A DNA stretch of 64,000 nt from Burkholderia cepacia. Lineage in GTDB: Bacteria; Pseudomonadota; Gammaproteobacteria; Burkholderiales; Burkholderiaceae. The DNA lies in the NCBI RefSeq assembly GCF_001718835.1, contig NZ_CP013443.1, positions 2,604,001-2,668,000 on the forward strand. The letters run 5' to 3'. The notes under the pieces are model-generated. The model was not told the DNA's origin and made no database searches. It saw only the letters and a list, made by a program, of their open reading frames with translations. A program made the position numbers and the translations under genes. This document shows, piece after piece, positions 16,202 through 26,300 of the stretch (position 1 is its first letter; each line of letters starts with the position of its first letter).

Positions 16202-16357
16202 CGCAATTCTCCCCCAGCACCCTGTGTCGCCACGCTCCGGCGCAGCATGCGAGCATCGCGCGATATCTTCATTGTGCAAGGCGCCAAGTAGAACCGACAT
16301 GGGGCAACCTCCTCTTGTCGCGTGCTGATCTCTACCCGATCAACGCACGGCGGCCGC

Positions 16358-18055
16358 TCAGGGGACGATCCAGCCGCCGTCCGCCGAGAGCTTCATGCGA
16401 TCCGGCCCGGCGAACCGGACGATATAGCCGCCCTTCGACGCGAAGCGCTGCCCGGGGGCAAGCGTCAGGCGCGGGTAGTAGCCCGTGAGGATGCGGCGCT
16501 CGAGCATGTCCTCGATGCGCTCGACGAGATACTCGCGCACGAACGCGTCGACCAGATGGCTGAGCGTCTCGGCGAGCAGGCCGCATGCGAGATACGTGTC
16601 CGCCTGCACCTGCGGCGCGACCATCGGAATCTGCCGGATCGTGAACCAGCCGAACGCATAATCGACGCGCACGCGCCGCCCCTCCGGCAAGTCGAACGGG
16701 TACGCGATGCGCGTCACGCCGCGCCAGCTTGGCGGTAGCGGCGTGTTGTCGAGCCCGCCGAGCAGCCCCGACATGAAGACCGTGTCCGACGCGGGCGGCA
16801 CGTGGTCGAGCGCCGCGATGTCGGGTGGCCGCAGCCACAGCACGAGCACGTCGTCGCGCGGCATCCGGTGCAGCGCGTGCGCGACGCTGTCGCCGGGCGC
16901 AAGCGCGCGGTTCGACACCGCGAAGCCGCGCCCTTTCAGCGCGGCAGCCAGCGCTTGCGCGCCCCGCTCGCCGTTGTCGCCCGCGCGATAGACCTGCCAC
17001 ACCGTCTTCACGGCTTTCGCAGCCGGCCTCGCCCCGGCCTCGTCCAGGATGCGCTTCGCGATCAGCTCCGACTCGAGCAGCACGCCCTTCGAGAAGTACA
17101 CCGAATAAAAGTCGTGATCCGTTTCGACCGGCACCTCGACGTTCGGAAAAAGGCAAGGCACGGCCTCCTGCTCGCAGAAATCATGGACCGGCGCCCAGTT
17201 CCTGCCGCCGAGCCCGGACACCACCGCCAGCACCGGTTGCCGCGCGAGATCCTGTCGCAGCTGCTCATGCCACGTGTCCGGCGGTCCCTTGAGTTCCCAC
17301 ACATGCAGTTCCCAGCGGCGATTGACCATGAACATCATCTTGCGCGTCGAGCGCAGCGGCGGCGTCGCGCCGAACGGAAACGCGTTCTTGTCCGCGAAGT
17401 AGTGCCGCAGGACGTCGAGCATGCCCGCGCGCTTCACCGGGTCCGCGTCCGGCGTGATGATCGTCGCGAAATGCAGCACCGCGTCCGCCACGCCCGACGG
17501 CCTGCGCTGGTCGAGGCGCTTGAGGTAGCCGGTCAACGCGGCCATGTCGGCATCGCCGAGCGCGTACCGCGGCATCAGGTTGCCGAGCGGCTTGCCTTCG
17601 GAATCGATCCCGTCGCGCACGGCTCTCGCGAGCAGCGCCTCCGTGTACGGCTCGCGATCGGTGCGCATGCCGGGAACGTACGGAATGTCGAGATCCTCGG
17701 CGGTTTGCGCGCGCGGATGGACCAGGTAGCGCCACGTGATCGGCGGGATCGTGTTGTTGCCTTCCTTCGAGCCCAGGCCGCTGCGCCGATGACAATTGAT
17801 GCATGCGGCGGCGGCGCCCTGCAGGCGCACGCCGTCCTTGTGCACCGCTTCGAGCGGTTCACCCGAGCCCAGGAGGCCGCGCTGGAAGATCGCCTGCCCC
17901 ACGTCCGCCGCCGCCGGCTCGCCGCAGCGCGCAGCGCCCGCCGGCATGATCAGCGCAGCCAGCAGCGCGGCCAGCTGCGCGCCCCGCGCGAGCATGCGCG
18001 ACGCGCGCGTGCAAGGCCGCGCGAGGGCGCGCAGCCGCCCCCGGACGCCGTTCAT
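16358..18055 (-). CDS. Cytochrome c fused to a periplasmic-binding-protein-like domain
   Basis: This 565-residue exported protein has a signal segment near 25-42. A cytochrome c domain with haem site CINCH (85-89) extends to about 190 (GNLMPRYALGDADMAALTGYL). A region of about 360 residues follows that resembles type I periplasmic ligand-binding proteins (RRWELHVWELKGPP, VLAVVSGLGGRNWAPVHDFC, CLFPNVEV, SVYFSKGVLLES). Such fusions may sense or bind a ligand near the electron chain. The ATG overlaps the upstream lipoprotein stop by four bases, showing co-transcription. I do not recognise a characterised homologue. Confidence 0.72.
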   Translation of the reverse strand: MNGVRGRLRALARPCTRASRMLARGAQLAALLAALIMPAGAARCGEPAAADVGQAIFQRGLLGSGEPLEAVHKDGVRLQGAAAACINCHRRSGLGSKEGNNTIPPITWRYLVHPRAQTAEDLDIPYVPGMRTDREPYTEALLARAVRDGIDSEGKPLGNLMPRYALGDADMAALTGYLKRLDQRRPSGVADAVLHFATIITPDADPVKRAGMLDVLRHYFADKNAFPFGATPPLRSTRKMMFMVNRRWELHVWELKGPPDTWHEQLRQDLARQPVLAVVSGLGGRNWAPVHDFCEQEAVPCLFPNVEVPVETDHDFYSVYFSKGVLLESELIAKRILDEAGARPAAKAVKTVWQVYRAGDNGERGAQALAAALKGRGFAVSNRALAPGDSVAHALHRMPRDDVLVLWLRPPDIAALDHVPPASDTVFMSGLLGGLDNTPLPPSWRGVTRIAYPFDLPEGRRVRVDYAFGWFTIRQIPMVAPQVQADTYLACGLLAETLSHLVDAFVREYLVERIEDMLERRILTGYYPRLTLAPGQRFASKGGYIVRFAGPDRMKLSADGGWIVP

Positions 18056-18888
18056 GGCCGTGGCGTCGGCCGGCCGGTGCGCGACTGCCGCGGCGTCACG
18101 TCGGCATCGATCGAAACCGGACGGCGCCGGTCCGTCGAGACCGGCCTGGCGAAGATCGCATCGTCGAGCGGCGGATTCAGCGACACCTTGTCGATGACCA
18201 GCGTGTCCTTGTTCGGCGACGCCGCCGCGCCGGTGACGATCTTCAGCGGTATCCGCAAGCCGTCGATGGTCCGGTAGTCGCTGTAGTTCACGTCGACGGT
18301 CACCGCGCCGCGCGGCCCGCGCACCTCGCGGTCGACCCTCACGTCCAGAAACGTCTGCGCGTCGATCCACACATGGCGCAGCGCGCCCGAAGGCAGCTTC
18401 ACCGCCAGGCGATACACATTGCGCCCGTCGATCCGGTCGACGCCGTCGAGCGCCACGCCGACGCCCTTCGCGTCATGATCGACCAGCGGCCCGTCGATCA
18501 CCTGCTCGTCGCGCGCGGACACCAGCTCTTCCATCGTATAGGGCCGCACGCTCGCGCTGCCGCCTGCGTTCGCGCCGAGCTTCCAGCCTTCGTGGCCATC
18601 GAACGCACGCACGCCCTTCTGGCCGAACACGGTGATCTCGAAGCGCGTCTTGTTCGGCCGTTTCATCGCGAGAATGAACGGCATGTCCCGCACGGGCGCG
18701 TTCGCGCTGTCCACATGGCCGGACCAGACCATCGTCCGGATCTTGCGCCATGCGTCGAGCCCGCCGCGCGCCGCGACGTTCTTCTCGACGATCTGCTCCG
18801 CCGTCAGGTCATTCCCCGGCATTTGCCCGCACGCGCACAAGGCCGCCGTCACGCAGCCGGCGAACACCCACGCTTCGATTCGTCTCAT
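18052..18888 (-). CDS. LolA-fold outer-membrane lipoprotein-sorting-like lipoprotein
   Basis: This 278-residue protein has a lipoprotein signal ending in ALCAC near residue 20. The body has the LolA/LolB-like pattern of alternating strands that begins EQIVEKNVAARGGLDAWRKI (COG2834-like). It is a clear paralogue of the next gene upstream (18934-19752), sharing EKNVAARGGL, the RP-K-R-E motif, DGPLVD and WVDA-TFL blocks. These folds bind lipid or lipoprotein acyl chains. A role in delivering the locus's outer-membrane or surface proteins is plausible but unproven. The terminal 30 residues are Arg/Pro-rich. The ATG is preceded by AGGAGG at short spacing. Confidence 0.7.
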   Translation of the reverse strand: MRRIEAWVFAGCVTAALCACGQMPGNDLTAEQIVEKNVAARGGLDAWRKIRTMVWSGHVDSANAPVRDMPFILAMKRPNKTRFEITVFGQKGVRAFDGHEGWKLGANAGGSASVRPYTMEELVSARDEQVIDGPLVDHDAKGVGVALDGVDRIDGRNVYRLAVKLPSGALRHVWIDAQTFLDVRVDREVRGPRGAVTVDVNYSDYRTIDGLRIPLKIVTGAAASPNKDTLVIDKVSLNPPLDDAIFARPVSTDRRRPVSIDADVTPRQSRTGRPTPRP

Positions 18889-18933
18889 GGCCTCCTCCCC
18901 CCTCCGTTCGGATGCCTGACCGGTGGCTGCCGG

Positions 18934-19752
18934 CTAACGGCTCGCCGCCTTCGCGACGGTGAGCGGCGGCTTGCCGAACATCGCATCGTCGGCCGGCTCG
19001 TTCAGCGCGACGTGCTCGATCGTAATCTTGCGCGTTTCCTTGACCCCGCTCACGACGGTCTCGAGCGTATGCGGGACGACGACGCCGTTTTCCTTCTTGT
19101 AATCGCGATAGAAGATGGCGACACTGTGCGTCCTGCCGTCGAGCACGCGCGGCTCGCCTTCGATCTTCCGTTCGAGAAAGGTCGACGCATCGACCCACAG
19201 GCGCCGCTGCGCCCCGTCCTTCGTCGTCAGCTTCAGCACGTACGCGCGATGCCCTTCCACCTGCTCGGTGCCGAGCGCCTGGATCGTCGTGCCCTTGTTC
19301 GCGTAGTCGATCAGCGGACCGTCGAGCTCGGCCGACGCCGCGGCCGACTTGAGCTGGGCCGGTGTATACGGATCGACCTCGTTGCGTCCGAGATAAGGCC
19401 GCACGGTCCAGCCTTTTTCGCCGTCGAACACCTGCAGCGCCGTCTGCTGCTCGAACACGATCTCGAGCCGGCTCTTGTGCGGACGCTTCAGCGTCAGCGT
19501 GAACGGCAGCCGGACGTTCTTCTTGCCGCCCGCATCGAGCTGCCCCGTCATCTTCATCGTCGACACCGCGCGCCACGCCTGCAGCCCGCCGCGGGCCGCG
19601 ACGTTGCGCTCGACGATCTGCGCGGCGCTCAGATGCGAGGCCGACGGTGCTTGCGCATTCCCCGCCGCCGAAGCCGCAAGGGCGGCCTGGCCGCAGGCCA
19701 GAAAACCGGCGACGCACGCCACCGGGATCGACCTGAAAAGAAACCGGTTCAT
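18934..19752 (-). CDS. LolA-fold outer-membrane lipoprotein-sorting-like exported protein
   Basis: This 272-residue protein has a Sec signal peptide to about residue 27, then the same fold as its downstream paralogue. It begins AAQIVERNVAARGGLQAWRA and contains LKRPHKSRLEI and LWVDASTFLERKIEG. GAGGAG lies upstream of the ATG. It differs from its paralogue in lacking an obvious lipobox, so one copy may be soluble in the periplasm and the other outer-membrane bound. That division would resemble LolA and LolB. No direct functional evidence exists in the sequence. Confidence 0.7.
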   Translation of the reverse strand: MNRFLFRSIPVACVAGFLACGQAALAASAAGNAQAPSASHLSAAQIVERNVAARGGLQAWRAVSTMKMTGQLDAGGKKNVRLPFTLTLKRPHKSRLEIVFEQQTALQVFDGEKGWTVRPYLGRNEVDPYTPAQLKSAAASAELDGPLIDYANKGTTIQALGTEQVEGHRAYVLKLTTKDGAQRRLWVDASTFLERKIEGEPRVLDGRTHSVAIFYRDYKKENGVVVPHTLETVVSGVKETRKITIEHVALNEPADDAMFGKPPLTVAKAASR

Positions 19753-19816
19753 GACTTTTTCTCCTCGCAGGCAGGCCGCCGGCTTGCACCGCGCGGCCGG
19801 CTGCGCGTGGGTGTGG

Positions 19817-20311
19817 TTACTCGACCACCAGTCCGTCGATATGGAGCGAACCGATCAGCACGCTGACCCGGTCGCCGCGCTTGATCGGCTCGCCCTTGTT
19901 GGAAAACACCATCCAGTACTCCTGGCCAACCTCCAATTGGCCCGACTGCCGCAGCGCGCCGATCTGGTCCATCACCGGCACCACGAGCATCGCGTGGCTC
20001 GCTTCGCCGTACAGGTAGGCGGCCGCCCGCTTGTCGGCGAGCGGCAGCGCCTTGCGTGGATCGGTCACCCGGTAGCTGAAGCGGATCAGGTTGCCCGACG
20101 CGGTGCTGCGCACGTGCAGGTCGTCGACGCCTTTTGCGAGCTGGTAATAGGCCCGCGCCTGTCGCGGCAGGCTCACGGGCAGGTACGGCGAGTGCTTCTG
20201 GACCGCCGGCGCGCCCTGCCCGGCCGCGGCCGGCTGAGGCCGGACCGCGGCGAGGCACGCGCCGAGCGCGAGCAGCAGCGCCGTCGCCGCGCGGCAGGTC
20301 GAACGTTTCAT
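19817..20311 (-). CDS. Exported protein of unknown function
   Basis: This 164-residue protein has a Sec signal ending near PAAAG (residue 31). It is followed by a compact, probably beta-rich domain (YLPVSLPRQARAYYQLAKGV, LHVRSTASGNLIRFSYRVTD, GDRVSVLIGSLHIDGLVVE). Its ATG overlaps the stop of the giant gene by four bases, so it is translated with it and may be a partner or chaperone. I do not recognise the family. Confidence 0.7.
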   Translation of the reverse strand: MKRSTCRAATALLLALGACLAAVRPQPAAAGQGAPAVQKHSPYLPVSLPRQARAYYQLAKGVDDLHVRSTASGNLIRFSYRVTDPRKALPLADKRAAAYLYGEASHAMLVVPVMDQIGALRQSGQLEVGQEYWMVFSNKGEPIKRGDRVSVLIGSLHIDGLVVE

Positions 20312-23300
20312 GGCAGCGTTCCCGTGATCGCATTGAGCGTCGCCGCCGCCGGCGCGAGCACCTGCGGAATGAGGCCGGCCGGGGCTTGCGGCGGGTTCAC
20401 CTGCGGCGGTGTCGGCGTTGCCGGGATAAGCCCCGCCGCCGGCGCGAGGACCTGCTGGATGAGGCCCGGCAGGCCGAGCCCCGGGCCGCTCGGCTGGCCC
20501 CCCAGCGCGAGCGGGTCGATCTGGCTGCCCGATTGCACGAACTCGACCGCGCCGATGTCGTACCTGCCGAATTGCGGCCTCGGCGTGCCGAAGATGTCGT
20601 GATTCGGCGCGCCGGCCCCCGTGGCGGCGCCGATCGCCGGCGACGTGCTCTTGATCGAGTAGTTGCCCATCATCACGTTGTAGCCCGTCTGGCCCGGCAA
20701 CAGCGCCTCATTGAACAGCGACAGCGGCCCGTACGACATGTTGATCCACTGGTTGCCTTCATCGGGCGTCGCCGTCGGCATCAGGCCGAACAGCGGGTTC
20801 GGCAACACCGCGTCGGCAATCCCCGGCGGCACGGCAAAGCCGTTTCCGCCCGCTTCCGGCGGCACGCGCGAGCCGTTGCAGTATTGGCGGACCGTCTGCG
20901 GGTTTTGCGCGCGGTTGCTCGCGGCGTAACCCGTCGTGCTGGTCAGGATCGAAAACTGCGGGTTCATCGTCAATCCCGATTGATGGTTGGCAGGCCCGGT
21001 GTCGCCGTATGCGCCGATGTCCCAATAGACCGGCGGAGTCGTGCCGCCCGTCACACAGAAGCCTGTCGACGTCCCCTTCTGGTTCAGGCTCGGATTCAAC
21101 GTCACCGCGTTCTGCACGCCGGGAATGTTCGGGTTCGGCTGCGCGCTCACCGAGATATAGAACGAGCGGTTTTGCCAGAATACGTTGTTCCTCAGCACCG
21201 GGTTCGAGAACTTCGTGCAGTTCGGCTCGTTCGCAGGACACCTCACCGTCCCCGTGAAGTTCGCGGGCGGGATGAACGCGGCCTGCAGGAGCTGCGAATT
21301 GGGCGCAACCTCCAGCCCTGCCGGCTGCGGCGTCGACGTCTCGATGTAGCTCGTGCACGTCGTATCCGCGCTGTTCGGGCTGGTCGTGCATCCCGGCGGC
21401 AGCACGTTCGATTGCGAGGCCGCCGGCGTATTGAACAGCACCCCTGCCGACGCCGTCGCATCGTTCGCGATCACCGTGTTGTTGATGAAGTTCACGCGCA
21501 CCGCGTCCTGCAGCGACACACCGCCTCCCGACCAGCCTGCCACGTTGTCCGCGATGATGTTGTTGATCACGCTGACCTGATGCCAGTTGCTCGGGTTCGC
21601 GAGGCTGCGCTGCACGTCGGTGCCGTTCACGTTCTGCAGCCGCAGGCCGCCGCCCTTGCCGCTTTCCGCGGTGTTGCCCATGATCAGGTTGCCGTCGATC
21701 ACGAGGCCCGGGCCGACGCCGTCGGACAGCTGCGGCGCGCAATCGACGTCGACGGTCGAGCTCTCGCAGAACGTGCCGTCCGGGGGCACGCCCTGCGCGA
21801 TGATGCCGCCGCCGTACGTCGGGAGCGTCGGGTTGTTGCTCTGGTTGAACAGCACCACGTTGTGCGACAGGTCGCCGTTGTAGCTGAACCCGAAGTGCGC
21901 GACGCCGCCGCCGTCACCGCTGCTGATGTTGCCGCATACCCAGTTGTAGTTGAAGTGGTAGTAGTCGGAACCCGAGCAGAAGGTCACGCCGCCCGCCGCC
22001 GACGGCGTGGTCGAGTTGATTTCGTCGCCGTACGCAGCGTTCGACGTGACCGCGTTGTGATGCACGTTGACATGGGTGTTGTACTTGAATGCCAGCTGCG
22101 TCACGCCGTCCGATGCGATCGTGCCGTCCGGCACCTCGACCTGGCCGATCGTGATGCCGCCCGTGAGCGTGCCCGCGTTGCTCGTCACCCGGTTGTTCGA
22201 CACCTCCGTGTAATGGTTCCAGCCGTGCAGGAAGATCCCGCCGCCGCCTTGCGAGCTGTTGGTGAACGTGATCCCGTCGATGCGCGACGGATTGCACAGG
22301 AAGTTGCTGTAGTTCGGGTTGTTCGGGTCCGTCGTGCAATCCTTCGTCGTGAGCGGCGTGCAGATGCCGTTCGCGGTGCAGTTCGTGCTCGGCCGCACGC
22401 CCTTGGCCAGCACCGTGATGCCCGCGCCCTCGTACGCACCCATCAGCGACGGCTCCATCAGCAGTTCGCCCAGGTTGCCGTTGAGGTTGGCGTCCCAGCC
22501 GACGGTCGGCTCGAACGGTATCGCGTCCGCATGACCCTGCATCTGCGTCGAGCACGTGTAGGCGTTCGTCGGATCGTACGGGTTGTTGGCCGGCCCGATC
22601 GGCTTCGTCGGGTCATAGGCCGTGATCGGCCCGCCGTCCAGCGACACGCCGAACAGGCAGTCGACCAGCCGGCGCCACGGGTCCAGCTTGCCCGACGGAT
22701 GCGTGTTCGCGTTGACCGTCACCGACGGCGCGCCGACGCCCTGCAGCCGGACCGGCTTCCACATCACCAGCATCTCGTTGTACGTGCCCGGACCGACGAC
22801 GATCAGGTCGCCCGCGCTCGCATTGTCGATCGCGTTCTGGAGCGCGTTGTTCGCGCCGTTCTCGCCGTTGACGAAGGTCGGCGGCTTGCCGCCGATCGTC
22901 ACGGTCACCGTGTCGATCGACCGCTTGCCGTTGCCGGCCGTGATCACGAGCTCGCCGCACTGGGTCGCGGGCGCGCCCATCTGCTGGATCGTGCAGGTCG
23001 ACGCCGGCTTCATCAGCGGCGGGATCGCGAGGCTCAGGTTAGGCACGGTGACGACGATCTGCGTATCGCTCCACGACACGACAGGCGCATTGACGCCCGC
23101 GATCGTGACCGATCCCGTTCCCTTCGTACTGCCAAAGCCGTAGTGGCGCGTAATGAACTTCTGGTTGAACGGCGCCGTGGACTGGCTCGGTCCCGTGTAC
23201 GCGTTGTTCGGCACTTGCTGGTCGCCCAGCGCCTTGATCGTCAGGCGATGACCGGGCGCGCTCACCCACGGGCCCGCGCCGCCGCCGCTCGCATCGCCGG

Positions 23301-26300
23301 TCACGCTCGCGATCGCGGGCGTCGCATCCGGATACGCGCAGTCGGGCTGGTTGTATCCGTCGGCGAAGGCCTGCACCGGCACCACCGGCGTGTCCATGTA
23401 TTGCGTCTGTCCGGGCATGAACGGAATCTCGTAGCAGAACTGGCTGTATGCCGGGTTGTACAGCGGATCGGTGATCGTCTTGCCGGGGTTCTTCGGGTCG
23501 GGAATCGGGCCCGGGTCGTTCATGCACGCGACCATCATCGTCGGCGCGTAGCCGGTCGGGTTCGGAGGATTCACTTCCCAGGTCGAGAACGTCAGCCCGT
23601 TGTAGATGCCCCATTGATCCGAATACGTGCGCGAGATTTCGTTGCCGGAAAAGTCCTTGAACGAAATCGGCACGTTCGGCACCGCGAACTTCTCGCCGAA
23701 CTGCGGCGAATACGGATCGAACTCCGACGAGAAGTCGTCGAGCATGAAGCCCGTGTAGTGCGAGGAAACATGCGTCGAGCTGAAGATCCAGAACTTCGCG
23801 AGCACCGACTCCTCGTCGGTGAGCACCACTTCCTTGCGGTCGCACAGATGCCGCGACGCACCCGCGAACGGCGCCACCTCCTTTGAGCCCGGGAAGATGC
23901 TCATGTAGTCGGGCACGATGCGCAGCTCGCCGACGCACGGCCAGAACCGCTCGACGCTGCCGGTGTCGCCTTCGGCATGCGGCGTCGAACCGAGGTCCGT
24001 GGTCGGGTTCTGCGCATTGTTCCTGTTGTAGGTCGAGTTCACCGCGGCCTGGTCGGGCAGGATGTAGACGTTGCCGATCCCGCCGAACTGCTGCGTCACC
24101 GGCGCGATGTAGTTGTCGCCGATCAGGATGTTCTTGTCTTCCTCCTTCACCAGTTCATAGCCCGGCGGCACGATGATCTCGACCACGTACTTGCCGGGCG
24201 GCAGCATCGGCGTGCCGTCGACCGGGTTCTTCCCGACGCAGATCGTGCAGTTCGACGCAACCGGCTTGCCGGTCGAATCCGTCGCGGTCACGCTCGGGAA
24301 CTTGTATGCGCCGTCATACGGCGCCGGCTGGATCTGGTTGAACACGTGCATTCCGTCGTAGCACTTGAATTGCGCGTTCGCCGGCAGCTGGCGATGCTGC
24401 GGATCGAGCCAGTTGGTGCTGTTCTGCAACGTGAAGTAGAACGGGTCGCTCGTGTTCTGCCCCGGGCAGTTCATGTTCGGCGTCACGCCGTCGGCGCGGA
24501 AGCCCTGCGCCCAGTCGTCCCAGCTCGACGTCCTGGTCGTGTCCACGAGCGTCAGGTTGGCGGTGCCGTCCGCGGCCGTGCCCTCCTGGTACAGGTTCAC
24601 CGTGACGTTCGGCACGTCGGGCGTCCACTTCGTGTGGATCAGCAGCGTCGGATCGTCGAACGGCCGCGTCGACGCATAGATGACCTCGCCGCGAATCCCG
24701 CCGTTCTCGCCCTTCGCAAACGGCGTCTTGCCGTACTCGATGAACGAGTTCTGGCCCGAGAAGCCTTGCCACGCCTCCGACGTCACCCACGGCGGATCGA
24801 CCCGGCCGGTCGAGCCGCTGCCGGTCGACGCGCAGTCCGCGTCCGCGCAGTACTTCGCGCCCGGCACCTGAAGATTGGACGGCACGGGTACGGCTTCGAC
24901 CGTGTTCGCGAAATTCTTCGCAATCGTCGAGTTCCCGCTGCCCGGCACGCCGGTGCCGTCGACCGGGCCGCCCGCGTCATACACCACGTGCGTGCCGGTC
25001 GGCTTGAAGCGCGTCATGTCGTCGTCCACCACATACCAGTTGAACAGCGGAAACACTTCGTTGAACGGCGCATAGCCGTTGGCGTCGGTCGCGTTGAACA
25101 CCGAGAAGCTGCCGTCGCGGAACCGCAGGTTGACCGAAGCCAGCGCGATGCCGGGATCGTCCGGATGCGAGATGCCGTCGCCATGCAGGTCGATGAAGGT
25201 GCGCGTATAGAGGTTCGTCTGCCACTGCAGCACCGGAATGTCGCCGAGATCGACCGTCGTGCTCCCGTTGGCGGCAGGAAGCTGGACCGCCTTCGCGAGC
25301 CCGTCGACGATCTGGTCGTTCCACTGGTCGAACACCGTGATGCGCGTCGTGCCGTTCGGCAGGCCGCTGATCGTGAACTTGCCCTGCGCGTCGCACTTCG
25401 TGAAGCCGTAATCCTCGCCGTCCGGGTCGCCGACGCTCACGTAGCACTGCGAGAAGGCCAGCGAATCGTGCGACCCGCTGCCGTACAGGTTTTCGTTCGG
25501 CGGGCGGCTGTAGTGCAGGTTCGTGATGCGGCCCGTGATCGTGTTCGCGCATGGGCCGGTGTCGCACAGCCCCGTCTTCGCCGCGTTGGTTCTCCTCGCG
25601 TTGATGATCTGCGGATTCGCGAAGCCGATCGACACGTGATAGCCTGCCGGCCCGAACTCCTGGAAGTACGCAGGCCCGCCGACCTTGATGAACGCGTCGT
25701 GCGCCTTCTGTCCGTCGAGCGTATTGGTCTGCAGCCATTCCTCGCCGCGGCCGATCCGGTCGGCCGCCGGCGTCGCGATCACGCCGTAGCGGCCCGGCAT
25801 CAGGTTCGCGATCACGGCCTGGCCGACGAGCGGCGACAGCGTCTTGCCGTCCGACTCGTACTTCGGGCAGGTCGGAATCATCCCGACCAGCCCGTCGGTC
25901 GCCGGCGTGATCGGGCAGGCATTGAGCCCGGTGAGCGGGTCGATGGTGCCCTGCAGCGAATTCGACAGCGGCATGTTGAACATGTCGTAGCTCATCTGCC
26001 CGGTCGGATCGCCCGTGCCGCCGGCGTCGTCCCAGAGCTTGATCTCGAACCCGCCGAGGCCCGGTTCGCGCGCGCTGCCGAAGCCGTCGGACCCGCCGCT
26101 GACGTCCACTTCGCCGTTGAGCGGCGCATCGTCCTCGAACACGAACACCGAAAGCTTCGCGGTCGGATACGGCGTCTGCGTCAGCAGCACGTTGAGCTGC
26201 CCCGCTTGTCCCGCCGCGGTCTGTCCTGCCCGCGCGGCCGCGATCTGCGCGGGCGAGATCGGCGCGCCGCCCATGCTGTGCCCGCACTTGCCGGTGCCCG

